NCBI RefSeq assembly: GCF_001905345.1
Contig: NZ_LFBV01000002.1
Span: 372,001 to 436,000, forward strand
Origin: Streptomyces uncialis
Lineage (GTDB): Bacteria > Actinomycetota > Actinomycetes > Streptomycetales > Streptomycetaceae
Reading direction: 5' to 3'
DNA: 64,000 nucleotides
Notes under the pieces: model-generated
What the model was told of the DNA's origin: nothing
What the model saw: the letters and a program-made list of their open reading frames with translations, nothing else
The model's database searches: none
Translations under genes and position numbers: made by a program
Part shown: one piece after another, positions 17,120 to 26,094 of the stretch
Position numbering within the stretch: position 1 is the stretch's first letter
Layout of the letters: every line of letters starts with the position of its first letter

Positions 17120-17985
17120 CCGGAGGGCGCGCGGTGCGCGGGGGCGGGGTGCTCACGGGCGGCGTCGGGCGGCCCGTCGTGGGCGATGACCAGGACGGCC
17201 GCGTCGTCCTCGTGGCCGATCGAGTCGGCGATCCGCATCACCGAGGTGGCCAGCGGTTCCGCGCTCAGCGCCGCGCCGGTGCCGACCCCGGCGAGCCGGG
17301 CGACCTGCTGGAGCCCGTCCTCCAGGGGCAGCGAGGGGCCCTCCACGACACCGTCCGTGACGAGGACGAACACCCCCGGCCCGGAGAGCCGGTAGCGGGT
17401 CACCGGGTACACCGCGCCGGGCTGGACGCCCAGCGGCGGCCCGCCCTCGTCCTCGATGACCCCGGCACGCCCGTCGGGGGTGGCCCGTACCAGCGGGACA
17501 TGGCCCGCGCGGGCGCTGCGCAGCTCCCAGGCGACCGGGTCGAAGCGGACCATCGTGCAGGTGGCGAAGAGGGAGGCTCCCATGGACAGCAGGAGTTCAT
17601 TGGTGCTGGCCAGCAGCTCGCCGGGGTCGCTGGTCACCGAACCGAGCGCCCGCAGGCCGACCCGCACCTGTCCCATGAAGGCGGCGGCCTCGATGGTGTG
17701 TCCCTGGACGTCACCGATCGAGTAGCCGATGCAGCCGTCGGGCAGGAGGAAACCGTCGTACCAGTCGCCGCCGACGTTCAGCCCGGTGAAGGCGGGCGCG
17801 TAGCGGGCGGCCACCCGCAGTCCCGGGACGACGGGCAGTTCCCCCGGGAGCATGCCGCGCTGGAGGGCCAGGGCGAGCTGTACCTGGGTCCGCTGGGCCT
17901 CCGCCCGGACCCTGGCCTCCGCGGTCAGGGACCCGAGTCTGGCCAGCAGGTCGTCAGGGGTGTCCGCGGGGCGGTTCGACGCCAT
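17104..17985 (-). CDS. SpoIIE-type PP2C serine phosphatase
   Basis: 293 residues. GGAG lies eight bases before the ATG. A short N-terminal helix (LQRGMLPGELP at about residue 42) leads directly into the PP2C domain: VGGDWYDGF and IGDVQGH supply metal-binding aspartates, FVLVTDGVVEG and EDDAAVLV the rest. There is no GAF, PAS or ATPase domain. These phosphatases dephosphorylate anti-anti-sigma factors, releasing alternative sigma factors. It precedes the MASE1 membrane protein, which may supply its input. Confidence 0.9.
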   Translation of the reverse strand: MASNRPADTPDDLLARLGSLTAEARVRAEAQRTQVQLALALQRGMLPGELPVVPGLRVAARYAPAFTGLNVGGDWYDGFLLPDGCIGYSIGDVQGHTIEAAAFMGQVRVGLRALGSVTSDPGELLASTNELLLSMGASLFATCTMVRFDPVAWELRSARAGHVPLVRATPDGRAGVIEDEGGPPLGVQPGAVYPVTRYRLSGPGVFVLVTDGVVEGPSLPLEDGLQQVARLAGVGTGAALSAEPLATSVMRIADSIGHEDDAAVLVIAHDGPPDAAREHPAPAHRAPSGPPDA

Positions 17986-18222
17986 CGACTCATCTCCGCC
18001 GCACGTCCGGTCCGGGCTTGTGACCTCGCCATTCTATGCCGATTGTCCGATTTCGCCCCTGGCGGGCGGCGAACGCGGCCCATGCCTGCGTGCGACGGCC
18101 CATGTCCAGGAACCGGTGCCGCACTCGGCCGTCCGGGTGACCCGACCGACCCGGACACCGGGGCCGCCCGTCCCGGGACGCCGATCTCGCCGTACGGCAC
18201 ACGGGCGCCCGCCGGGTCCGGC

Positions 18223-18228
18223 TAGTCT
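18223..18228 (+). promoter_or_regulatory. -10 box placing the SUKH-protein start at 18236
   Basis: TAGTCT ends seven bases before the second of two in-frame ATGs (18230, 18236), the spacing of a leaderless promoter. No ribosome binding site precedes either ATG, and no good -35 is visible. Confidence 0.4.
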
Positions 18229-18235
18229 CATGATC

Positions 18236-18961
18236 ATGGTTGGTGACTTCGAGCTGAGGAGCGCGCTCGCGGCGGCCGTCGGCTCCGGCGCGCCCGACCG
18301 GGCCTGGGGATTCGTCGAGCGCTTCGCCGCGCGCTGGGCGCGCCCCCTGGGGCCGGGCGACGGCAGCGACGAGAGCGAACTGCTGGCGGTGGAGGAGCGG
18401 TTGGAAATCGGTCTGCCCGCCGCCGTCCGCGACGCGTACCTGCTGTTCGGACGGCGCGACGATCTGGTCCGGGGCCAGGACCGGCTGGTGCGGCCCGCAC
18501 ATCTGGACACCGACGAGACCGGCGGGAAACTGGTGTTCCGGGTGGAGCACGGTTACGTCGTCGAGTGGGGCGTACCGCTCGGGGAGGGGGACGATCCCCC
18601 GGTGCTGTTCCGCCCGACGGACGAGGAGGAGTGGTCGCCGTTCCTGGACCGCTTCTCGCTGGCCTGTGTGGAGATGGTCCTGTCGGAGTGCGTGCTGGCC
18701 CCCGGCGCCCCGGGCGACAACCGCCAGCTCGACCCGGTCACCCTGGCCGCGCTGGCGGACGCCTTCCCCCCGCTGCCGCTGCCCCGGTATCCGGTGTGGG
18801 CGGCCCCGGACGGCCCGCCGGTCCGCTGGTTCGGCGGGGACGAGGTGATCCTGCGCGCGGACGGCGAGGACTGGATGTGGGCGCGGGCCCGGGACGAGGC
18901 CGTGCTGGAGTCGGTCCGGGCCGCGCTGCCGGGTGTCTGGCTGGTCGGCTCCGCGCCCTGA
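18236..18961 (+). CDS. SMI1/KNR4 (SUKH) family protein
   Basis: 241 residues, cytoplasmic and acidic. The SUKH core is recognised by VEERLEIGLPAAVRDAYLLFG (two joined helices near residue 50) and later GDDPPVLFRPTDEEEWSPF. SUKH proteins often act as immunity proteins against polymorphic toxins, but no toxin gene is nearby and many Streptomyces copies are orphans. ATG 18236 was preferred over 18230 because of its spacing from TAGTCT. It converges with the NADH dehydrogenase gene, leaving 14 bases between stops. Confidence 0.75.
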   Translation: MVGDFELRSALAAAVGSGAPDRAWGFVERFAARWARPLGPGDGSDESELLAVEERLEIGLPAAVRDAYLLFGRRDDLVRGQDRLVRPAHLDTDETGGKLVFRVEHGYVVEWGVPLGEGDDPPVLFRPTDEEEWSPFLDRFSLACVEMVLSECVLAPGAPGDNRQLDPVTLAALADAFPPLPLPRYPVWAAPDGPPVRWFGGDEVILRADGEDWMWARARDEAVLESVRAALPGVWLVGSAP

Positions 18962-18975
18962 CCTGGGTGGGGCGG

Positions 18976-20340
18976 TCAGGTGCCGGACGCCCGTAGCGCC
19001 GCCGTGTGGGCGCGGACCTGCTCCGCGGAGAGATAGGCGTCCGTGTGTTCGAAGTCGCGCAGGGTGGCCGGGTTGCGGGCGAGGAAGCCGGTGCGGACGT
19101 AGTCGTCGCCCGCGACGGCGTTGAGCACCCAGTTGGTGAGCACCCGGGCCTTGGCGACATTGGTCCGCAGGGCCGACCAGTGGTAGCCCCGGGCGACGGC
19201 CTGCGCGGGCAGCCCCCGCAGTTCGACACCGAGCGGCTTGGAGACGGCGTCCCGGCCGCCGAGGTCGACCACCAGACCGAGGTCCTGGTGTTCGTAGGGC
19301 TGGAGCGGCTGGTCGCGCAGGGACGCGATGACGTTGTCGGCGACCTTGCGGCCCTGGCGCATCGCGTGCTGGGCGGTGGGCGGGCACACCGCGTCCCCGC
19401 CCTTGACCAGGTCGGGCACCGCGCCCGCGTCGCCGAGCGCGAAGACCCCGTCGGCGCCGGGCAGGCTCATGTCCGCGCGGACGGCGAGGCGTCCGCGGAC
19501 CGTCTCGGCGTCGAGCGTGGCGATCAGCGGACTCGCCACCACCCCGGCGGTCCAGATCAGGGTGCGGCACGGCAGGACCCGGCCGTCGGTGAAGGTGACC
19601 TTGTCGGCCGACGCCTCCGCGACGGACACCCCGAGCGAGACCTCGATGCCCCGGCGGCGCAGGATCTCCAGGGCGACCAGCCCGAGCCGGTCCCCCAGCT
19701 CGGGCATGAGCTTCGGGGCGATGTCGATGAGGTGCCACTTGATCTGCCGTGCGTCGAGCCGCGGATAGCGCCGGACGGCGTGACTGGTGAGCCGCTGGAG
19801 ACAGGCCGCGGTCTCGGTGCCCGCGTAGCCCCCGCCGACGACGACGAACTGGAGCCGGGAGGCACGTTCCTCCTGGTCGTGGGAGGCGTCCGCGAGGTCG
19901 AGCTGGGCGATGACATGGTCGCGTACGTAGGCGGCCTCGGCGAGCGTCTTCATCCCGCGCGCGTGGTCGATCAGGCCCGGGATGTCGAAGGTGCGGGTCA
20001 CACTGCCGGGGGCCAGCACGATGATGTCGTACGGCTCGTCCACCAGCTCGTCGGTGATCTTGCGGATCACACAGACCTTGGCCGCCGGGTCCACCCCGAT
20101 GGCCCCGCCGGGGATGATGCGGGTGCGGTGCTTGCGGCTGCGCCGCAGGGACACCGCGATCGACTGGGGGGTCAGCACGCCCGACGCGACCTGCGGCAGC
20201 AGCGGGAGGTAGAGCTGGTACGAGAACGGCGTGACGAGGGTGATGTCCGCCTCCCCGGGGGAGAGCCGGCGCTCCAGCCGGCGTACGCACTCCACTCCGG
20301 CGAAGCCTGCCCCCACCACGAGAATCCTGGGTCGCGCCAC
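18976..20340 (-). CDS. Type II NADH dehydrogenase-like FAD oxidoreductase
   Basis: 454 residues. The GTG at 20340 has GGAAGGA eight bases upstream and places the FAD motif ILVVGAGFAG at residue 5, as usual. A second dinucleotide fold, VVVGGGYAGTETA (about residue 155), binds NAD(P)H, and FALGDAGAV (about 300) closes the FAD site. NDH-2 enzymes pass electrons from NADH to quinone without proton pumping, at the membrane face. The C-terminus (residues 420-454) is hydrophilic. The gene lies 270 bases downstream of the redox three-gene module on the same strand. Confidence 0.88.
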   Translation of the reverse strand: MARPRILVVGAGFAGVECVRRLERRLSPGEADITLVTPFSYQLYLPLLPQVASGVLTPQSIAVSLRRSRKHRTRIIPGGAIGVDPAAKVCVIRKITDELVDEPYDIIVLAPGSVTRTFDIPGLIDHARGMKTLAEAAYVRDHVIAQLDLADASHDQEERASRLQFVVVGGGYAGTETAACLQRLTSHAVRRYPRLDARQIKWHLIDIAPKLMPELGDRLGLVALEILRRRGIEVSLGVSVAEASADKVTFTDGRVLPCRTLIWTAGVVASPLIATLDAETVRGRLAVRADMSLPGADGVFALGDAGAVPDLVKGGDAVCPPTAQHAMRQGRKVADNVIASLRDQPLQPYEHQDLGLVVDLGGRDAVSKPLGVELRGLPAQAVARGYHWSALRTNVAKARVLTNWVLNAVAGDDYVRTGFLARNPATLRDFEHTDAYLSAEQVRAHTAALRASGT

Positions 20341-20612
20341 GGTGTCCGTCCTTCCCTGAGACCTCTCGTCCCTATCCGGCCCCGCCTGCCCGCATATGGG
20401 CGGCGCATCCCCCATCTTTCAGGGCGGTCCGCCGCCCCGCACCCGAAGCGGCACACGCTTGCCGCACCCGGGGTACGGGCGGGGCCGCGGACAGTACGTG
20501 TCAGGCGGCCGGACCGGCCGGTGAAGGCCCTGGTCAAAGGCACCGTGGAGCACACGGACCACCGGTCGGCCGTGCCCGGGACCCGCTCGTCCGGCGCACC
20601 CGCCACCCGGGC

Positions 20613-20963
20613 TCAGCGCAAGGTCTCGGCCCAGTTCGCCGGGACGCGTCCCACGGGTCCGGGCGCGGGCTGCTCCACCGGGTGGGACTGCGGGGGCGCC
20701 AGGGCGGGACCGGACTCGTACATCTGCTCGCTGTCGTAGTCCCAGAACCACTGTTCGCCGGGCTCGAAGCTGCGGACCAGCGGATGTCCGCTGTCCTTGG
20801 CGTGGGCGGTCGCGTGTTTCGCGGGTGAGCTGTCGCAGCAGCCGATATGGCCGCACCGGGCGCACCGCCGCAGATGGAACCACCAGCCGCCCGAGGTCTC
20901 GCATTCGGCGCAACCGGTGCCGGAGGGCAGGGCCGTGGGGTCGATGCCGTCGGGAAGGCTCAT
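20613..20963 (-). CDS. UBP-type zinc finger protein
   Basis: 116 residues. Zinc ligands are visible in CAECETSGGWWFHLRRC, CARCGHIGCCD, the histidines of HATAHAKDSGHP, and the tail of the domain (EPGEQWFWDYDSEQ). In eukaryotes the UBP finger binds the free C-terminal Gly-Gly of ubiquitin; the bacterial ligand is unknown. The ATG overlaps the stop of the histidine-kinase gene (ATGA), so it is the third gene of the operon. It has a Pro-rich C-terminal tail after residue 85. Confidence 0.9.
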   Translation of the reverse strand: MSLPDGIDPTALPSGTGCAECETSGGWWFHLRRCARCGHIGCCDSSPAKHATAHAKDSGHPLVRSFEPGEQWFWDYDSEQMYESGPALAPPQSHPVEQPAPGPVGRVPANWAETLR

Positions 20964-22459
20964 GAGGACTCCTCGGGGGGCTGGGGGTCGGCCGGCGGGT
21001 CGGGGTCCGCCGGAGTGAGGGGGAGACGCACCTGGAACCGGGTGTCACCGGGCTCGGAGCGGGCCACCGAGAGATCCCCGTGGTGCTTGTTGACGACGAT
21101 CCGCCAGGAGATGTCCAGTCCGAGCCCCGTGCCCTCACCGACGGGTTTCGTGGTGAAGAACGGATCGAAGATGCGGCCGCGGACCTCCGGGGGCATCCCG
21201 GGTCCCGTGTCACCGAACTCCACGAGGACGCGGTCCCCGTCCCGGGCGGTCCGCACGGTCAGCGTGCCCTGGTCGGGGTCGTCGGCGCGGTGCACGCTCT
21301 TCATGGCGGAGACGGCGTTGTCGATGAGGTTGGTCCACACCTGGTTGAGTTCGCCGGGGTAGGCGGGGATGCGCGGCAGGCCGGTGTCGTAGTCCTTGAC
21401 GACGGTCACCCCGGGGCCGATCTTGGCGGTGAGCATCATCAGGGTGGAGTCGAGGAGTTCATGGATGTCGGCGTCCTGATGGGGGGCGCGGTCCAGCTGC
21501 GAGTACTGCTTCGCCGCGCCCACCAGATGGGAGATCCGCGTCGAGGAGTCCTCGATCTCGTTCATGAGGAGTTCCGTCTCGACCGTGTAGTTGAGCCAGC
21601 GGACGGCGCCTTCGAGGGTGTCCTGGTCGACGGTCGCGGCGACCTGGTCGAGCCATTCGGTGTCGAGTCCGGCCTGGACGAAGGTGGGGGCGAGCCGCCA
21701 GCCCTCGGCGACGCCGTGGTCGTCCAGCCAGTCCCCGACGGCGTCCTCCCGGTCGCTGGCCTCCAGCGGGCTCAGACCCGGCGCCTTGGCGATGCGTTCG
21801 GCGGTGCGTTCCTGGAGTTCCACCAGGGAGGCGAGGGTGTCGCGGTGGTAGGGGCCGGAGGCGATCACCGCGAGCTTGTGGCGCATCCCGGCGACACGTT
21901 CGCGCAGCGACGCGGTGGCGCGGACGGCCGCCGCGGCCGGGTTGTTCAGCTCATGGGTGAGCCCGGCGGACAGCGAGCCGAGGGCCAGGAGCCGCTCCCG
22001 CTGGCCGACGGCCTGCTGGGTGGAGCGGTTGCCGAAGAACAGGCCCTCCAGGAGGTGGACCGCCATCGGGAACCACTCACGCATGATCATGGCGAAGGTG
22101 TCGGCGGACAGCACGAAGAAACGGGAGGGCTCGGTGACCCGCAGCGAGCTGTTGTAGCGCTGCGGGACCCGGTCCCCGAGGTAGGCCTGGAAGGCACCCG
22201 CGTACACCCCGGGGTCGGAGGTGCGGTTGATCTCGATGTCGTCGGCGCCGACCCGTCTCGACATCACGACGGTGCCGTCGAGCAGGACGTAGAAGCAGGT
22301 CGCGGGCTCGCCCTCGGTGTACACGGGGCCCGTGTCGTAGCGCTCGACGGCGCCTTCCCGGCAGAGCCGGTCCAGCTGGTCGGGTGCCAGCTTCTCGAAG
22401 AGGAACAGGGTGCGCAGTTCCGCCGCCTCGCACGGCAGGGGGGTGGGTCGCCCGTTCAT
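20960..22459 (-). CDS. Cyclic-nucleotide-binding-domain histidine kinase
   Basis: 499 residues. The start at 22459 overlaps the upstream stop (ATGA); further upstream the frame is only the shadow of the reductase gene. Residues 10-150 are a cNMP-binding fold (FYVLLDGTVVMSR). A dimerisation helix with the phospho-acceptor histidine follows (GLTHELNNPAAAA, about residue 177), then a HATPase domain with LIDNAVSAM, GDTGPGMP and GTGLGLDIS. It probably phosphorylates the REC domain of the reductase encoded just before it. A Pro-rich tail ends the protein. Confidence 0.92.
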   Translation of the reverse strand: MNGRPTPLPCEAAELRTLFLFEKLAPDQLDRLCREGAVERYDTGPVYTEGEPATCFYVLLDGTVVMSRRVGADDIEINRTSDPGVYAGAFQAYLGDRVPQRYNSSLRVTEPSRFFVLSADTFAMIMREWFPMAVHLLEGLFFGNRSTQQAVGQRERLLALGSLSAGLTHELNNPAAAAVRATASLRERVAGMRHKLAVIASGPYHRDTLASLVELQERTAERIAKAPGLSPLEASDREDAVGDWLDDHGVAEGWRLAPTFVQAGLDTEWLDQVAATVDQDTLEGAVRWLNYTVETELLMNEIEDSSTRISHLVGAAKQYSQLDRAPHQDADIHELLDSTLMMLTAKIGPGVTVVKDYDTGLPRIPAYPGELNQVWTNLIDNAVSAMKSVHRADDPDQGTLTVRTARDGDRVLVEFGDTGPGMPPEVRGRIFDPFFTTKPVGEGTGLGLDISWRIVVNKHHGDLSVARSEPGDTRFQVRLPLTPADPDPPADPQPPEESS

Positions 22460-24132
22460 GACTGCTCCAGGTAGCGGTGCACCAGCATGACGGCCATGGC
22501 GCCCTCCCCCACCGCGGACGCGACCCGCTTCGCGGACTCGGAGCGGGCGTCCCCGGCGACGAACACGCCCGGCACATTGGTCTCCAGGTGGTACGGCGCG
22601 CGGTCCAGCTCCCATTCGGGGGGCGGCGCGCCGTCGGCGGAGAGGTCGGGTCCGGCGACGATGAAGCCGCGCGGGTCCCGCAGGACCGTGCCGTCGAGCC
22701 AGTCGGTCAGCGGCGCCGCGCCGATGAACACGAACAGCCAATGGGTGTCGACGAGTTCGGTGTGTCCGGTGGTGGTGTCCCGCAGGGTGAGCTGTTCGAG
22801 GTGGTCGGCGCCGTGCGCGGACTCGACGACGGTTCCGGTGCGGACGGTGATGTTCGGGGCGTCCTCGACCTGCTGGACGAGGTAGTGCGACATGGAGGCG
22901 GCGAGCGGACCGCCCCGGACCAGTACGGTGACGGACTTGGCGCCCCGGGACAGATACATGGCGGCCTGGCCCGCGGAGTTGGCGCCGCCGACCACGTACA
23001 CGTCATGGCCCTGGCAGGAGGCGGCCTCGGTGAGCGCGGAGCCGTAGTAGACGCCCCGGCCGGTGAGGTCCGCGACGCCCGGCGCGTCGAGCTGCCGGTA
23101 CGACACACCGGTGGCGAGGAGCACGCTGTGCGCGGCGATGGCGTGACCGTCGGAGAACCGCACGGCCTTGGCGGCGCCGTTGATCTCCAGCCCGGTGACC
23201 TCGCGGGCGGTGAGGATCTCGGCGCCGAACTTGGCGGCCTGGCGGCGGGCCCGGTCGGTGAGCTGGGAGCCGGAGACCCCGTCGGGGAAGCCGAGATAGT
23301 TCTCGATACGGGAGCTCTGGCCGGCCTGCCCCCCGGTGGCGGAACGTTCCACCAGGACGGTCCGCAGCCCCTCGGACGCGCCGTAGACGGCGGCGCCGAG
23401 ACCGGCCGGACCGCCGCCGATGACGATCAGGTCGTAGAATTCGGCGGTGGGGGTCGTGGCGAGGCCGACCCGGGCGGCGAGGTCCTGGTCCCCGGGCTCG
23501 ATCAGGGCGGTGCCGTCGGGGGTGATCACCAGTGGCAGCCGCAGCGCGTCGGTGTCCGCCGCTTCGAGGAGGCGGCGCCCCTCGGGTTCGTCGGAGGAGT
23601 ACCAGCGGTAGGGGACCTGGTTGCGGGCGAGGAACTCCCGGACCTCGGAGCACCGCGCCGACCAGCGGTGTCCGACGACCTTGGTGGTGGGAACGGCCCG
23701 GTGGTCGGTGTGCCGCCAGGTGTCGAGGAGCTCGTCCAGGACGGGGTACAGCTTCTCCTCGGGCGGGTCCCACGGTTTGAGCAGGTAGTGGTCGAGGTCG
23801 ACGACGTTGATCGCGTCGATCGCGGCGTCGGTGTCGGCGTAGGCGGTGAGCAGCACGCGCCGGGCGCCGGGGAAGATGTCGAGTGCCTGTTCGAGGAACT
23901 CGATGCCGTTCATCTGCGGCATGCGGTAGTCGGCCAGCAGGACGGCGACCTGTTCACCGCGGAGTTTCAGCTCGCGCAGGGCCTCCAGCGCCGCGTCCCC
24001 GGACTCGGCGCGCACCACCCGGTGCTCCCCGCCGTAACGGCGCCGCAGGTCCCGCGCGACCGCGCGGGACACCCCCGGGTCGTCGTCCACGGTGAGGATC
24101 ACTGTGCGTGCAGCGACGGAAGCTTCCGGCAT
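22456..24132 (-). CDS. Response regulator - glutaredoxin-like - thioredoxin reductase fusion
   Basis: 558 residues. An N-terminal REC domain (residues 10-130) carries TVDDDPG, phospho-acceptor Asp in LLADYRMP (about 67) and KPWDPP. A short glutaredoxin-like segment (about 150-220) follows, then a thioredoxin-reductase-like FAD/NAD(P)H domain with IVIGGGPAGLGAA (about 237), GGQAGQSSRIENYLGFP, VVGGANSAGQAA and VFVAGDARSE. The usual CxxC redox pair is absent: the matching segment reads TEAASCQGHD, with one cysteine. A phosphorylation-controlled oxidoreductase is implied. First gene of the three-gene operon. Confidence 0.92.
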   Translation of the reverse strand: MPEASVAARTVILTVDDDPGVSRAVARDLRRRYGGEHRVVRAESGDAALEALRELKLRGEQVAVLLADYRMPQMNGIEFLEQALDIFPGARRVLLTAYADTDAAIDAINVVDLDHYLLKPWDPPEEKLYPVLDELLDTWRHTDHRAVPTTKVVGHRWSARCSEVREFLARNQVPYRWYSSDEPEGRRLLEAADTDALRLPLVITPDGTALIEPGDQDLAARVGLATTPTAEFYDLIVIGGGPAGLGAAVYGASEGLRTVLVERSATGGQAGQSSRIENYLGFPDGVSGSQLTDRARRQAAKFGAEILTAREVTGLEINGAAKAVRFSDGHAIAAHSVLLATGVSYRQLDAPGVADLTGRGVYYGSALTEAASCQGHDVYVVGGANSAGQAAMYLSRGAKSVTVLVRGGPLAASMSHYLVQQVEDAPNITVRTGTVVESAHGADHLEQLTLRDTTTGHTELVDTHWLFVFIGAAPLTDWLDGTVLRDPRGFIVAGPDLSADGAPPPEWELDRAPYHLETNVPGVFVAGDARSESAKRVASAVGEGAMAVMLVHRYLEQS

Positions 24133-24390
24133 ACGTCTCCCGCCCCCCGGTCGGTGAGTACGGCGTCGTACTCGGCGCTCCGGTCCATCGTATGGGGCGG
24201 TGGCGCGGCTCGCCGGGTGAACTGCGGGGGCCCGGTGCGGGGCGGGCTGGGGGACGGCGGTCCGGGCGGCCGTTCCTCTGTACGGCCGTTCCGATGGACG
24301 GCCGTACGCGGCGGCGATCGCGTGACACCGGTCCCGCCGCCGTGCGACCGTCCGGCGCGCACCGACCTCGCGGCCGTTCCGGTGGCACCG

Positions 24391-24495
24391 CGGCCGGTTA
24401 CCGAAGGACCTCGCCCGGCCACCGGGACACCGCGGCCGATTACCGAGACACCTCGGCCGGCCACCGGGACTCCGTGGTCGGTTCCGGACCAGCCG
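24391..24495. repeat. Five imperfect 21-base tandem repeats
   Basis: Units start at 24391, 24412, 24433, 24454 and 24475. Units 1 and 3 resemble each other (CGGCCGRTTACCGARRSACCT), as do 2 and 4, giving a 42-base higher-order period. The block lies in the 551-base gap before the chitinase gene, which holds no convincing gene. The 21-base period could encode a 7-residue repeat (like TGTPRPI) but no start or ribosome binding site supports a protein. Confidence 0.8.
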
Positions 24496-24648
24496 GAACC
24501 AGCAATGATGAATGCCAGGAAAGGAACTGACGAATCCTCATCAATGCGACAGACGAAAGGGGGTAGCGCCAGGTCAGCCGGGGCGGTGGCACCGGGGGCC
24601 GGGCGAGGGGGGTGGCTGGTTCCCGGCCATCGTCATTGGTTCAACCTC

Positions 24649-24677
24649 TTGACCGGTCTGGTCCAGACCAATAACTT
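24649..24677 (+). promoter_or_regulatory. Chitinase promoter with embedded DasR/chitinase operator
   Basis: TTGACC (24649-24654) and TAACTT (24672-24677) are 17 bases apart. The 12-base palindrome TGGTCCAGACCA (24659-24670), the known chitinase-promoter and DasR-type motif, fills the spacer. The start codon lies six bases after the -10 box and no ribosome binding site exists, so the mRNA is probably leaderless. Confidence 0.8.
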
Positions 24678-24683
24678 CCCGAC

Positions 24684-26027
24684 ATGCGTCGAAGAATCCT
24701 CGCCAGGCTGGCCATAGCCACCTGCGCCGCGTCTCTTCCGGTTTCCCTGATGGTCACGGCTCCCGCCTCGGCCGACACCAGCAGCTCGCAGAAGGACAAG
24801 AAGAACCAGCCCGATCTCAGGCGGATCGGGTACTTCACCCAATGGGGTGTCTACGGCCGGGACTTCCAGGTCCAGGACCTCGACAAGAGCGGCGCCGCGG
24901 CGCGGCTCACCCACATCAACTACGCCTTCGGGAACGTCAATCCCGAGGGCAAGTGCTTCATCGAGAGCATCCCGGGCGAGGGCGACCCGTGGGCGGACTA
25001 CGTCCGGCCCATCGACGCCGCGAACTCGGTCGACGGCGTCGCGGACAACGACACCCAGCGCCTCGCGGGCAACTTCAACCAGCTCGCCGAGCTGAAGAAG
25101 AAGCACCCCGGCCTCAAGGTCATGATCTCGCTCGGCGGCTGGAGCTGGTCCACCCACTTCTCGAACGCGGTCAGCACCCCGGCCAAGCGCACGGCACTGG
25201 TCAAGTCCTGCGTCGACCTGTACATCAAGGGCAACCTGCCCGTGGACGGCGCCCGCGGCGGCGAGGGCGCGGCGGCCGGTGTCTTCGACGGCATCGACGT
25301 GGACTGGGAGTGGCCGGGCTCCTCCGGCGACGACGACACGCCTTACACCCCCGCGGACAAGAAGAACTTCACCGCGCTGATCAGCGAGTTCCGTACCGAG
25401 CTGGACGCGTACGCGAAGTCGCAGAAGAAGCGCCAGCGCTACGAGCTGTCGGCGTACGTGCCGACCGCCCCGGCGAAGATCGACGCGGGCTTCGAGGTCC
25501 GCAAGATCATGCGCGACTTCGACTTCGTGAACCTCCAGGGCTACGACTTCCACGTGTCCGGCGAGAGGACCACGAACCAGCAGTCGGCGCTCTACGCCAA
25601 GAACGACTTCAGCGTGCACCAGACGGTCAACGACTGGCTGCGGCGCGGCGCTCCCGCCCACAAGCTGGTCGTCGGGATGCCGCTCTACGGACAGGGCTGG
25701 ACCGGGGTCACCGGCGGCGGCGACGGTCTCCACCAGCCGAACACGGGCCCGGCGCCCGCGACCTTCCAGGCCGGTTTCGAGGACTACAAGGCCCTGAAGA
25801 AGCTGGCCGAGTCCGGTACGTACAAGCTCCACCGCGGCACGAAGAACGGCGACGCCTGGCTGTTCGACGGCAAGACGCTGTGGACGTACGACGACCCGAC
25901 CGTCCTGCGCGCCAAGACCAAGTACGTCCAGGACCGGGGCCTCGGCGGGGCCATGGTCTGGTCGCTCGACGGCGACACCGCCGACGGTGAGGCGATCCGC
26001 GCGATCGACCGGGGTCTCGACGACTGA
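24684..26027 (+). CDS. Secreted glycoside hydrolase family 18 chitinase
   Basis: 447 residues. A Sec signal peptide (MRRRILARLA, hydrophobic core, cleavage near APASA-DT) is followed by a short Lys/Ser-rich linker and a single GH18 domain starting RRIGYFTQWGVYG. The catalytic motif DGIDVDWEW places the general acid at E209; SLGGWSWS and MVWSLDGD are other family marks, and an alpha/beta insertion domain is present around residues 300-380. No chitin-binding module is attached. The enzyme hydrolyses chitin outside the cell; the operator in its promoter suggests GlcNAc-linked induction. Confidence 0.95.
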   Translation: MRRRILARLAIATCAASLPVSLMVTAPASADTSSSQKDKKNQPDLRRIGYFTQWGVYGRDFQVQDLDKSGAAARLTHINYAFGNVNPEGKCFIESIPGEGDPWADYVRPIDAANSVDGVADNDTQRLAGNFNQLAELKKKHPGLKVMISLGGWSWSTHFSNAVSTPAKRTALVKSCVDLYIKGNLPVDGARGGEGAAAGVFDGIDVDWEWPGSSGDDDTPYTPADKKNFTALISEFRTELDAYAKSQKKRQRYELSAYVPTAPAKIDAGFEVRKIMRDFDFVNLQGYDFHVSGERTTNQQSALYAKNDFSVHQTVNDWLRRGAPAHKLVVGMPLYGQGWTGVTGGGDGLHQPNTGPAPATFQAGFEDYKALKKLAESGTYKLHRGTKNGDAWLFDGKTLWTYDDPTVLRAKTKYVQDRGLGGAMVWSLDGDTADGEAIRAIDRGLDD

Positions 26028-26049
26028 TCCCGGGCGCGCGCACCACGCC

Positions 26050-26094
26050 GGTGCCCGGTGGGACGGGGTCACACGTCCCACCGGGCACCTTTCC
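26050..26094 (+). terminator. Intrinsic terminator after the chitinase gene
   Basis: Perfect 16-pair stem (26050-26065 with 26074-26089), eight-base loop and a short T run (TTTCC). Confidence 0.93.

Noticed and set aside
18236..18961. SUKH proteins as immunity genes of a toxin system
   Set aside because: Neither SUKH gene (18236, 56169) has a toxin, Rhs, WXG100 or secretion gene nearby.
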